DNA of 27,643 nucleotides. Origin: an uncultured Lachnospiraceae bacterium (GTDB lineage: Bacteria; Bacillota; Clostridia; Lachnospirales; Lachnospiraceae). A program made the translations under genes and the position numbers. The notes under the pieces were generated by a model. It had not been told where the DNA came from and did no database searches. It was given only the letters and a program-made list of their open reading frames with translations. How positions within the stretch are numbered: position 1 is the stretch's first letter; every line of letters begins with the position of its first letter. Shown piece by piece: positions 7,302 to 15,342 of this stretch. Location of the stretch: NCBI GenBank assembly GCA_946409475.1, contig CAMJWQ010000006.1, positions 1 through 27,643 on the forward strand, read 5' to 3'.

Positions 7302-8465
7302 ATGGCACTTACAATCAGGCAAATTATTGAACAAGGGATGTTAGAAGGATCAAAGCTTGTGGCAGGTTTAAAAGGAATCCATAACCCTATAGCATGGGTC
7401 AATTTAATGGAAATTTTAGACACACCTGATTCCGTACAACAGAATGAACTTTTAATTACAACAGGATATCAGCTTGATGAGGAAGAGAAACATCGGGATC
7501 TGATAAAGAGATTGGCTGATCGTAATGTGAGCGGACTTGCTATACAGCCTGGTTATTATATTGACAAGATACCACAATACATATTAGAAGAAGCGGAAAA
7601 GCATGCTTTTCCCATACTGGAACTACCTCCCCATTTAACGTTTTCAGCAATTATTCATACGCTGATGGAAGAAATTGGTGTTTCCACATCCGTAGCAACG
7701 GATAATGAAGTACAGAATTTGTTTATGACATTGCTGGAAGGTGCAATAGTAAATAAACAGGCAGATAATGCTTGTGATGAAAAAAAATATTTGTTTTTCG
7801 TACAGCCTGTTTTCTATAGTGAAGCCATAAAAGGAGCAATTCAAAAAGGCATTTCACAGATTAAGTCGTATTTGCTTTCCCAGGCCAGGGAAAGGGACTT
7901 TTATTTTCATACGGCAGATGAGGGAAACGCTGTTTTTTATTTAGTGCTTAAGGAGGATACCACTTATCAGGATGTGGTGTTTGAACTGACAGTACACCTT
8001 ACACTGATATCGGAAAGGCAGCATATGAATTATTATGTGGGAGTTAACAGCAGGCAGGCAAACGGAGCATTGGAGGAGGCCTTCGGCCAGTGTATGGACT
8101 GTATTCAATTGCTTGAAAGAATTGAAGCGAAGCGGGGAGTATGTCCTTATGATAACATACCGTTTTTTGAGTTATTTGACCGGATTCAGAGAAATAATCG
8201 TTCTATTCTTTTAGGGAGTCAGGCACTTCAGAAATTATTCGAATATGACAGAATGAACGACAGTCAATATGTATATACCCTGCGGGTCTATTTGTCTCAT
8301 GAGGGAAATGCCTCAAGAGCAGCAGCCCGATTATTTATACACAGACATACACTGTTAAATCGTATGCAGAAGATTACAAGCATTTGCGGACTTAATATGA
8401 ATGATTACTATACACGTATTTATTTGTCGCTGGCTTTATTGGTACATGATTTTTTTGCCTTATAG
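7302..8465 (+). CDS. PucR-family transcriptional regulator
   Basis: A 387-residue regulator. Residues about 5-125 match the PucR N-terminal sensory domain (MALTIRQIIEQGMLEGSKLVAGLKGI..., LLITTGYQL, NVSGLAIQPGYYIDKIP). The middle is a GGDEF-like/CdaR-type domain, and about 315-385 is the PucR C-terminal helix-turn-helix (LRVYLSHEGNASRAAARLFIHRHTLLNRM). PucR proteins usually activate purine or amino-acid/peptide catabolic genes in response to the substrate. It is divergent from the dehydrogenase pair and directly upstream of a peptide transporter operon, so it probably controls both. The ATG follows AGAAGGG. The effector is unknown. Confidence 0.9.
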   Translation: MALTIRQIIEQGMLEGSKLVAGLKGIHNPIAWVNLMEILDTPDSVQQNELLITTGYQLDEEEKHRDLIKRLADRNVSGLAIQPGYYIDKIPQYILEEAEKHAFPILELPPHLTFSAIIHTLMEEIGVSTSVATDNEVQNLFMTLLEGAIVNKQADNACDEKKYLFFVQPVFYSEAIKGAIQKGISQIKSYLLSQARERDFYFHTADEGNAVFYLVLKEDTTYQDVVFELTVHLTLISERQHMNYYVGVNSRQANGALEEAFGQCMDCIQLLERIEAKRGVCPYDNIPFFELFDRIQRNNRSILLGSQALQKLFEYDRMNDSQYVYTLRVYLSHEGNASRAAARLFIHRHTLLNRMQKITSICGLNMNDYYTRIYLSLALLVHDFFAL

Positions 8466-8529
8466 GATAGGGTATTATTCGTAAATTATAGATTTAAATT
8501 TTATATTTGACAGGTTTATGCGAAGGTGC

Positions 8530-8567
8530 AAAGATGCAGTCTTGGAAACAAGGGTGTATCTTTTTTT
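8530..8567 (+). terminator. Terminator or attenuator between pucR and the binding-protein gene
   Basis: AAAGATGCA (8530-8538) pairs with TGTATCTTT (8555-8563) and CTTG with CAAG around a GAAA tetraloop (8545-8548), with one G-G mismatch. Seven T follow (8561-8567). It is a good intrinsic terminator 65 bp after pucR. Only 38 bp separate it from the next start codon and no -35/-10 is visible there. Transcripts of the transporter therefore probably cross it, from pucR or from a TTGACA at 8507 that has only a weak -10. Confidence 0.75.
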
Positions 8568-8605
8568 ATAAATTTTGGCACAAAAATAAAGGAGGAAATT
8601 TCATA

Positions 8606-10279
8606 ATGAAAAAAAGAATTGGTTTATTACTTGCTCTTACCTTGACAGCAGGTATGCTGCTGTCCGGATGTGGAAACAGCTCTGCCGAAAAAGAAGATGG
8701 CATAACAACAGACGCAGCAACAGACACGGAAGCAGCAGAGGGGGCGGGCGGCCTTGATACCGGCTCATTCTTAAAAATTGTAGAATTGGCAAATCCCAAT
8801 ACGGTAGATCCGGAGTGTACAACAGATTATTATCTTGTATCTATGAATATTTTTAACCGTCTGGTTGAGGTAAAGGCTAATGATGACGGAACATCAGAAA
8901 TCGTACCTAGTCTGGCAGACAGCTGGAAAATTTCTGAGGACGGATTAACGTATACATTTAAACTGCATGAAGGAGTTAAATATACCAATGGGGCTGATCT
9001 GACATCGGATGATGTTCTGTATACCTTTACCAGATTATTGACCTATAGTAATTCACTAAATGGAGATATTGTGGACCAGATCAAAGGGAGTGACGAGCTT
9101 AAGGATGGGACGGCAGCTGCTTTGGAAGGCTTTACCGTAATAGATGACTATAATTTTTCCGTGACACTAAAAGAGCCCTATGCCGCATTTCTGGCATGCC
9201 TATCTACACCGGGCTGCTCTATTTTAGATAGAGAGACCACAGATGAAGCAGGATCAGATTTTGGTATAGATCCGGCTAAAACGATAGGCACCGGTTACTT
9301 TAAATTCGAATCCTGGACTGTGAACAGCGAAATGGTATTAGAGGCCAATAAAGACTGTTGGGCAGGGGCACCAGGCTGTGACGGTATTGTTATCAAGATT
9401 GTACCTGATGAAGATACCCAGAGAATGATGTTTGAAAATGGAGAAATCGATATTCTGAATTTAGAGTATGCGAAAAGCCAGGCAGATTATTTTTTGGAAA
9501 GTGATACATACAAGGATCAAATTGTTTCCGGTAATCGTGTAGGTGTTTATTATATTGCCATGAATCAGTCCTTCGAACCGTTAAACGATGTTAAGGTAAG
9601 AAAAGCTATCCAGATGGCCATTGACAGGCAGTCTATTTTGGATGCCTTATTTGGTGGGAGAGGTACATTAGAAAATGGTATTTTACCAAATGGTTTAATT
9701 GGATATAACAAAGATTTACCTGCCATTAACTACGATGTTGAGGGAGCAAAGGAATTATTGACGGAAGCAGGTTATCCGGACGGATTTGATCTTGAGATTT
9801 CACAATCATCAGAAGCCAACAGTACGACAGAAAATGTGAACCAGATTGTGCAGGCTATGTTAGGAGAAATCGGGATTAATGTTACGATAAATGTTCTGGA
9901 TGATGCTACCTATTTGGATATGAGAAATGCCGGTGAATTGGCTATGTATAACAGCAGCTGGTCTGCGGATTTTAACGATCCGGATAACTTTATTTACACC
10001 TTCTTTGGAACGGTGGAAAATACAAACAGAAGATGCCTGGGCTATACAGATACGGACATCATTGATCGTGTTGCAGCAGCCAGAGCTATTGTTAACGAAG
10101 CTGATAGAATTGCAGAGTATCAGGAATTAGAAAAGATAATTATTCAGGATGATGCAAGCTGGGTACCGTTATTCTCAGTAAAACACTTGTTTGTTGTAAA
10201 TCCCAGAGTTAAAAACTTTACGGTTTCCTGGAATGGATGGTCCGATAACTACTATCAAAATGTGACAATCGAAGAATAA
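8606..10279 (+). CDS. Peptide ABC transporter substrate-binding lipoprotein (SBP family 5)
   Basis: A 557-residue extracellular solute-binding protein of the DppA/OppA family. It starts with a lipoprotein signal (MKKRIGLLLALTLTAGMLLSGC, lipobox LSGC, Cys22), then an acidic linker. Family motifs are VPSLADSWKISEDGLTYTFKL, the GxKYTNGADLTSDDVLYT block, GTGYFKFESW and NDVKVRKAIQMAIDRQ. It would sit on the outer face of the membrane and deliver peptides to the permease genes that follow. ATG 8606 has AAAGGAGG upstream; in-frame extension to 8507 would put residues ahead of the signal peptide and is rejected. It is separated from the permeases by 247 bp of hairpins, which fits the common excess of binding protein over permease. 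Confidence 0.95.
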   Translation: MKKRIGLLLALTLTAGMLLSGCGNSSAEKEDGITTDAATDTEAAEGAGGLDTGSFLKIVELANPNTVDPECTTDYYLVSMNIFNRLVEVKANDDGTSEIVPSLADSWKISEDGLTYTFKLHEGVKYTNGADLTSDDVLYTFTRLLTYSNSLNGDIVDQIKGSDELKDGTAAALEGFTVIDDYNFSVTLKEPYAAFLACLSTPGCSILDRETTDEAGSDFGIDPAKTIGTGYFKFESWTVNSEMVLEANKDCWAGAPGCDGIVIKIVPDEDTQRMMFENGEIDILNLEYAKSQADYFLESDTYKDQIVSGNRVGVYYIAMNQSFEPLNDVKVRKAIQMAIDRQSILDALFGGRGTLENGILPNGLIGYNKDLPAINYDVEGAKELLTEAGYPDGFDLEISQSSEANSTTENVNQIVQAMLGEIGINVTINVLDDATYLDMRNAGELAMYNSSWSADFNDPDNFIYTFFGTVENTNRRCLGYTDTDIIDRVAAARAIVNEADRIAEYQELEKIIIQDDASWVPLFSVKHLFVVNPRVKNFTVSWNGWSDNYYQNVTIEE

Positions 10280-10299
10280 AAATTGGGGATTCGATTTAC

Positions 10300-10333
10300 A
10301 GTGTGCATCTGCACCGCGGATGCACACTTTTTA
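10300..10333 (+). terminator. Terminator-like hairpin after the binding-protein gene
   Basis: AGTGTGCATC (10300-10309) and GATGCACACT (10319-10328) form a perfect 10-bp stem with a 9-nt loop, followed by TTTTTATTT. It lies 20 bp after the stop. It probably ends most transcripts, with read-through supplying the permeases, or it protects the upstream message. Confidence 0.85.
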
Positions 10334-10334
10334 T

Positions 10335-10416
10335 TTACTATTCAGACATTCATAATGCCGGCTATTGGTTAAATAATTAGTTCCGGCACATTATGAATGG
10401 CATGGCTGAATAGTAA
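10335..10416. repeat. Long imperfect inverted repeat (26 paired positions)
   Basis: TTACTATTCAG (10335-10345) pairs with CTGAATAGTAA (10406-10416), CATTCATAATG (10347-10357) with CATTATGAATG (10389-10399), and CCGG (10358-10361) with CCGG (10383-10386). Bulges are 1 nt left, 6 nt and 2 nt right; the loop is 21 nt. I see no target-site duplication. It may be an mRNA-stabilising stem or a small mobile palindrome; no function is assigned. Confidence 0.7.
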
Positions 10417-10439
10417 CCGCTGCTTTTATCTGATAGGGA

Positions 10440-10486
10440 ATCCCGGCTAAAGGAATTATAACAGATTTTTTCGTTTATCCCGGGAT
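10440..10486. repeat. Third inverted repeat before the permease genes
   Basis: ATCCCGG (10440-10446) and CCGGGAT (10480-10486) are reverse complements enclosing 33 nt that include a run of six T. It completes a series of three stem-loops in this 247-bp gap. No promoter is evident between it and the permease start at 10527. Confidence 0.4.
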
Positions 10487-10526
10487 GGATGCACTATCAA
10501 TAAATAGAAGAAAGAAGGAATAGATA

Positions 10527-11450
10527 ATGGCTAAAAAGGTGTTGAAACGAATATTAGTATCCATACCCGTCTTAATAGGTGTCATGTTAATATTGTTCCT
10601 CATGCTGAATGTACTTCCGGGTGATCCTGTATCCGTCATGATGAAAGAACATGCAAAACCGGAAGTAATTGAAAGAATGACTGAAGAAATGGGATTAAAT
10701 GACCCTGTAATGGTTCGATTCTTCCGCTATTTATGGAATGCCCTGCATGGAGATTTCGGTACCTCCTATAAGCTGAATCGTCCGGTTGGAGCTTTAATTG
10801 CAAATGCATTTCCCAATACTTTAAAATTAGCAATTGCAGCTGCTATTGTAGCCTGGGTAATTGGTATTCCGGCAGGAATTATTTCGGCAATAAAACAAAA
10901 TACAATTATTGACCGTCTGTTTATGGGAGTTTCCCTTGTTGGTGTTTCTATGCCTGTTTTCTGGGCGGCTCTTTTGTTTCAGTATTGCTTTGCCTATAAA
11001 TGGAAGCTGCTGCCGGTGTCAGGCGTAGAGACATGGCAAAGCTTTATTTTGCCGGCTGTCGTATTAGGCTGGAGCTCGGCCGGTACCATATCCAGACTAA
11101 CCAGGTGCAATTTATTAGAAATCCTGCAAGAGGACTTCATAAGAACGGCCAGGGCAAAAGGTTTAAGGGAATCGGCAGTTATTGTTGGGCATGCATTTAA
11201 GAATGCCCTATTGCCGGTTGTTACCATGATGGCTATACAAGTGGCCAGTCTGCTGTCGGGTGCCGTTATAACAGAAAGTATTTTCAGCATTCCCGGTATT
11301 GGCAGGCTGGCAGTGGATGCTATTTCCAGCAGGGATATGCCGCTGTTACAGGGAACGGTTTTATTTACTACGATACTGATTATAGCGGGAAATCTGCTGG
11401 CCGATGTTTTATACTCATTAATCGATCCCAGAATCAGAACGGAGGGTTAG
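10527..11450 (+). CDS. Peptide ABC transporter permease, DppB/OppB type
   Basis: A 307-residue inner-membrane permease. The start MAKKVLKRILVSIPVLIGVMLILFLML...LPGDPV is characteristic of DppB. About six membrane helices are visible, and the cytoplasmic EAA-type loop (RTARAKGLRESAVIVGHAFKNALLP, about 203-225) would dock with the ATPases. It ends ...YSLIDPRIRTEG, as these permeases do. It pairs with the DppC-type gene, which starts 1 bp after its stop. GAAGGAA precedes the ATG. Confidence 0.95.
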   Translation: MAKKVLKRILVSIPVLIGVMLILFLMLNVLPGDPVSVMMKEHAKPEVIERMTEEMGLNDPVMVRFFRYLWNALHGDFGTSYKLNRPVGALIANAFPNTLKLAIAAAIVAWVIGIPAGIISAIKQNTIIDRLFMGVSLVGVSMPVFWAALLFQYCFAYKWKLLPVSGVETWQSFILPAVVLGWSSAGTISRLTRCNLLEILQEDFIRTARAKGLRESAVIVGHAFKNALLPVVTMMAIQVASLLSGAVITESIFSIPGIGRLAVDAISSRDMPLLQGTVLFTTILIIAGNLLADVLYSLIDPRIRTEG

Positions 11451-11451
11451 C

Positions 11452-12318
11452 ATGGAACAGAATAATAACGGGCTTAGCCTAATGAAAGAAAAGATAGGAT
11501 TAATGATGAGACAAAATAAGATGGCTGTTTTTTCTGCATTGGTTATACTAATTATTGTCATAATGGCCATTTTTGCTCCTGTATTTGCTCCCTATGATCA
11601 AACAAAGCAGGATTTGGTCAACCGGCTGATTTCTCCCTCTTTTCAACATATATTAGGTACGGATGATTTGGGAAGAGATATCTTTAGCCGTATGCTGTAT
11701 GGGGCCAGGGTCTCTTTATCGATAGGCTTGTTTCCGACCATAGCATCAATGCTGATTGGTACGGTTTTAGGCTTAATAGCAGGATACTATGGAAAAAAAA
11801 TCGACTTTGTCATTATGAGGCTGGCTGATATTACTTTGGCCTTTCCTTCGCTTTTATTAGCAATGGTGGTTATGTATACCCTTGGAGCCGGCATAATAAA
11901 TATCTTTTTGGCTATTGTAATTGTAGGCTGGGCGCAAACGGCAAGAGTCGTACGCTCCCAAACCCTGGCGTTAAAGGAATCGGAATACGTTGAGGCTGCC
12001 AGAAGCATTGGTGTCAGTAATTTGAAAATTATGTTTCGGCATATATTACCCAACTGTATTCCATCGTTAATTGTCTTATTTACCTTAAATATACCTGCAA
12101 ATATTCTACAGGAATCCAGCTTAAGCTTTTTAGGAATTGGGGCACAGCCGCCTTTTACCAGTTGGGGATTAATGGTTTCCGATGGTAAGCAGTATATTTT
12201 TACAGACCCATGGATAGCCATTGCACCCGGTGTGGCTATTTTGGTAATTGCGCTGGCATTTAACTTTTTAGGTGACGGATTACGCGACATTTTAGATCCG
12301 TATATGAAAGAACAATAG
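11452..12318 (+). CDS. Peptide ABC transporter permease, DppC/OppC type
   Basis: A 288-residue permease. After the first helix (about 24-44) comes the family block APYDQTKQDLVNRL...HILGTDDLGRDIFSRMLYGAR, and later the EAA loop VEAARSIGVSNLKIMFRHILPN. The C terminus (FNFLGDGLRDILDPYMKEQ) is typical. It forms the channel with the DppB-type protein. The ATG follows GGAGGG that lies in the end of the upstream gene, so the two are likely translationally coupled. Confidence 0.95.
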   Translation: MEQNNNGLSLMKEKIGLMMRQNKMAVFSALVILIIVIMAIFAPVFAPYDQTKQDLVNRLISPSFQHILGTDDLGRDIFSRMLYGARVSLSIGLFPTIASMLIGTVLGLIAGYYGKKIDFVIMRLADITLAFPSLLLAMVVMYTLGAGIINIFLAIVIVGWAQTARVVRSQTLALKESEYVEAARSIGVSNLKIMFRHILPNCIPSLIVLFTLNIPANILQESSLSFLGIGAQPPFTSWGLMVSDGKQYIFTDPWIAIAPGVAILVIALAFNFLGDGLRDILDPYMKEQ

Positions 12319-12328
12319 GGGGCGCGGC

Positions 12329-13327
12329 ATGGAACAAGACACGTTACAAATACGTAATTTAAAAACACAATTTTTTACTTCGAAAGGTGTGATACCTGCA
12401 GTGGACGATGTTAGTATTACGATTCCCAAGGGGAAAATAGTTGGCTTGGTTGGGGAATCCGGCTGTGGAAAAAGCATGACCGCCATGTCGGTTATGCAGT
12501 TGTTACGTAAGCCGGGGAAAATTATGGGAGGAGAAATACTTTTTCAGGGTAAAAATTTATTACAATGCGGTCCGAAAGAACTTCGACACATACGGGGCAA
12601 TCGGATTTCTATGATTTTTCAGGAGCCGATGACTTCTTTAAATCCTGTATATCCTGTGGGGAGGCAGGTAAGAGAAGCTATCATGCTGCATCAGGGGCTT
12701 GATAAAAAGCAGGCGAAAGAAAAGGTCCTGCATATATTCAGGCAAGTAGGTATTCCGGAGCCGGAAAGGCGTTATGATGCCTATCCGCATCAGCTGTCCG
12801 GTGGTCTCCGCCAGCGCATTATGATTGGTATGGCGATGGTCTGTGAACCGGAGCTGTTAATAGCAGATGAACCGACTACGGCACTGGATGTCACAATAGA
12901 AGCACAGATATTGCAATTGATGAGAAAACTGCGTGATGAACACGGGACATCCATCTTACTTATCACACATAATATGGGTGTGGTAGCGGAGGTGTGTGAT
13001 TACGTATATGTCATGTATGCGGGAAAAGTCATGGAACAGTCGGAAACCTATGAGCTGTTTCGGAATACATCCCACCCCTATACCATAGGACTGCTGCGCT
13101 CCATTCCTCAGCTGGATGATAAAAAAGAACGATTATATAGTATAGACGGTATGGTGCCGAATTTGTTACACTTACCAAAGGGATGCACCTTCTGTAACCG
13201 TTGTGGCCATGCCGCCGGCCGCTGTAAAAAGGAAAGACCGGATAGCTACCGCATTAACGATTTACATAGTACACGATGCTTTTTATATGAAAAAGGAGGA
13301 CAACCGGATGAAGACAAATGTAAGTAA
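12329..13327 (+). CDS. Peptide ABC transporter ATPase, DppD/OppD type
   Basis: A 332-residue ATPase with Walker A GESGCGKS (42-49), Q-loop FQEPMTSLNP, signature LSGGLRQR (about 156-163) and Walker B LLIADEPTTALD (about 175-186). The C-terminal oligopeptide-transporter extension has clustered Cys (CTFCNRCGHAAGRC, about 286-299, plus a later Cys), the motif that binds an iron-sulfur cluster in some Dpp ATPases. It is the first of two ATPases that energise the importer at the inner face of the membrane. It starts 10 bp after the permease and overlaps the next gene by 20 bp. Confidence 0.95.
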   Translation: MEQDTLQIRNLKTQFFTSKGVIPAVDDVSITIPKGKIVGLVGESGCGKSMTAMSVMQLLRKPGKIMGGEILFQGKNLLQCGPKELRHIRGNRISMIFQEPMTSLNPVYPVGRQVREAIMLHQGLDKKQAKEKVLHIFRQVGIPEPERRYDAYPHQLSGGLRQRIMIGMAMVCEPELLIADEPTTALDVTIEAQILQLMRKLRDEHGTSILLITHNMGVVAEVCDYVYVMYAGKVMEQSETYELFRNTSHPYTIGLLRSIPQLDDKKERLYSIDGMVPNLLHLPKGCTFCNRCGHAAGRCKKERPDSYRINDLHSTRCFLYEKGGQPDEDKCK

Positions 13328-14291
13328 AAAGATTCTTTTAGAAGCAAGTCATCTTGTGAAAGAGTTCCCTGTATCCTCCTCAAAGAAAAAGAATGCCTGT
13401 GTACATGCTGTTACCGATGTAAATTTAACGATTTATGAGGGTGAGACATTGGCCCTGGTAGGTGAATCGGGATGTGGAAAAAGTACTTTGGGAAGATTAT
13501 TGCTGCGCTTAATTGAACTGACAGAGGGAAAAATCCTGTTTGAGGGTGAAGATATTACGCATATGAAGGCAAGGGAGCTCCAGGGCATTCGAAAAAAAAT
13601 GCAGATTATTTTTCAAGATCCCTATGCTTCCCTAAATCCGCGTATGTCTGTAGAGCAAATAATCGGAGAGCCATTGCAGACCCATAGGGCTTGTAAGACC
13701 AAAAGCGAATTACAAGCCAGAATCCTTGATTTAATGGAAAAGGTGGGAATTCCGAAAGAAGCATTAAAGAGGTATCCACATCAGTTTTCGGGTGGGCAAA
13801 GACAAAGAATAGGAATTGCCAGAGCCATAGCATTAAATCCTAAATTAATTATATGTGATGAACCGGTTTCTGCCCTTGATGTATCCATACAGTCCCAGGT
13901 ATTAAACCTGTTGCGGGATCTTCAGGAAGAATATCACTTGACCTATTTATTTATTTCTCACGATTTAAGTGTGGTACGCCATATTTCCGACCGTGTCTGT
14001 GTCATGTTTTTAGGAAAAATATGTGAGATTGGTGATGCAAATGATATTTTTACCAAGCCTAAGCATCCGTATACCAAATTCTTATTGGAAGCGATACCCA
14101 GGCCTGATCCTGAGCTGCGTAAAGAGAATAAGGAACTATTAATGGGAGAGATGCCAAGTCCCGTATCACCACCCAGCGGATGCAGATTTCATACCAGATG
14201 TCCCTATGCAACGGCACATTGCCGGATTACGGAGCCGGAGGCAAGAAATATCAATGGCAGAATGGTGGCATGTCATTTTCCTTTAGAATAA
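13308..14291 (+). CDS. Peptide ABC transporter ATPase, DppF/OppF type
   Basis: A 327-residue ATPase with Walker A GESGCGKS (52-59), Q-loop FQDPYASLNPRMS, signature FSGGQRQR (160-167), Walker B LIICDEPVSALD (D184, E185) and the oligopeptide C-terminal extension (GCRFHTRCPYATAHC). I chose ATG 13308 because AAAGGAGG stands at the right distance. An in-frame start at 13203 would add 35 residues that are only the neighbouring gene read in another frame. The 20-bp overlap with the DppD-type gene implies coupling. It completes a five-part importer. Confidence 0.95.
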   Translation: MKTNVSKKILLEASHLVKEFPVSSSKKKNACVHAVTDVNLTIYEGETLALVGESGCGKSTLGRLLLRLIELTEGKILFEGEDITHMKARELQGIRKKMQIIFQDPYASLNPRMSVEQIIGEPLQTHRACKTKSELQARILDLMEKVGIPKEALKRYPHQFSGGQRQRIGIARAIALNPKLIICDEPVSALDVSIQSQVLNLLRDLQEEYHLTYLFISHDLSVVRHISDRVCVMFLGKICEIGDANDIFTKPKHPYTKFLLEAIPRPDPELRKENKELLMGEMPSPVSPPSGCRFHTRCPYATAHCRITEPEARNINGRMVACHFPLE

Positions 14292-14345
14292 CTTATATGA
14301 TGTTATATGGAAAAGCCAATAATATTGAAGAAGAGAGTTGATACA

Positions 14346-15341
14346 ATGAAAGTAGTAGATATGCATTGTGATACAATGGCTGAAATATGGTATGGCCTTC
14401 GTGAAGGCAGACCTATTTCCCTGTTAAAAAATAATTTACATATAGATTTGGGAAAAATGAAAAAAGGAGATTACCTTTTACAAAATTTTGCCATGTTTGT
14501 AAATTTGGGAAGAGATATGGATTCCCTGGAATCGGTTTTGCAATTAATTGATGTCTTTTATCAGGAGATTGAGAAATACCCTGAGCAAATCGGCGTTGTA
14601 AAAACCTATTCGGATATGGAAAAGAATATGGCTGCAGGGAGAATGTCAGCTATGCTTACCGTAGAGGAAGGCGGTGTATGCAAGGGTAATCCGGCTTATT
14701 TACGGGATCTATACAGACTGGGTGTACGAATGATGACTTTGACATGGAACTTTGAGAATGAACTGGCATTTCCTAACGATGTACCTGGTGATACTTGCCA
14801 GGTTTTTCCGTTTTTTCCTAATAAAGAAAAAGGATTAAAAAAGAAGGGGCTTGTATTTTTGGAAGAAATGGAACGATTAGGAATAATTGTAGATGTATCA
14901 CATTTATCGGATGCGGGATTTTATGATGTATATCGTAATACTAAGAAGCCGTTTGTTGCAAGTCATTCCAACGCCAGAGCATTATGCGGTCATTGCCGGA
15001 ATCTTACGGATGATATGATTCGGAAGCTGGCGGAACGGGGTGGTGTCACCGGACTGAATTATTGTGCAAGCTTTTTGACGGAACGTATAGCCATAGATGA
15101 TATTTGTAAGAGCACGGTAGAGCTGATTGCAAAACAGGCAAGACATCTTGCCAATACGGGAGGCATGGCATGTGTGGGCCTGGGTTCTGATTTTGACGGA
15201 ATCTTAGGGGAATTGGAGCTGTCTGATTGCAGCAAATTACCATTATTAGAGGCGGAGCTTAGAAAGCAGGGCTTTCATGAAAGTGAAATTGAGGCTATTT
15301 TTTATAAAAATGTATTACGTGTATATAAGGAGCTGTTATAA
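14346..15341 (+). CDS. Peptidase M19 membrane/renal dipeptidase family
   Basis: A 331-residue zinc dipeptidase. Expected metal ligands are visible: H7 and D9 in DMHCDTM, a bridging Glu in TVEEGG (107-108), H186 in VDVSHLSD and H207 in SHSNAR; D282 in GLGSDFDG is the catalytic-site Asp. Bacterial M19 enzymes commonly hydrolyse L,D-dipeptides. There is no signal peptide, so it acts in the cytoplasm on what the transporter imports. I chose ATG 14346 because the protein then begins at the conserved VVDMHCD; ATG 14307 lacks a ribosome site. It ends 1 bp before the next ATG, so the two are one operon with the transporter. Exact substrate unknown. Confidence 0.92.
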   Translation: MKVVDMHCDTMAEIWYGLREGRPISLLKNNLHIDLGKMKKGDYLLQNFAMFVNLGRDMDSLESVLQLIDVFYQEIEKYPEQIGVVKTYSDMEKNMAAGRMSAMLTVEEGGVCKGNPAYLRDLYRLGVRMMTLTWNFENELAFPNDVPGDTCQVFPFFPNKEKGLKKKGLVFLEEMERLGIIVDVSHLSDAGFYDVYRNTKKPFVASHSNARALCGHCRNLTDDMIRKLAERGGVTGLNYCASFLTERIAIDDICKSTVELIAKQARHLANTGGMACVGLGSDFDGILGELELSDCSKLPLLEAELRKQGFHESEIEAIFYKNVLRVYKELL

Positions 15342-15342
15342 C

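Noticed and set aside
8507..8605. 33-codon upstream extension of the binding-protein gene starting at TTG
   Set aside because: It would place residues before an intact lipoprotein signal and runs through the terminator hairpin; the ATG at 8606 has AAAGGAGG.
11787..12368. 193-residue frame on the minus strand inside the second permease gene
   Set aside because: Mirror reading of a strongly conserved DppC-type gene; no ribosome site and no domain.
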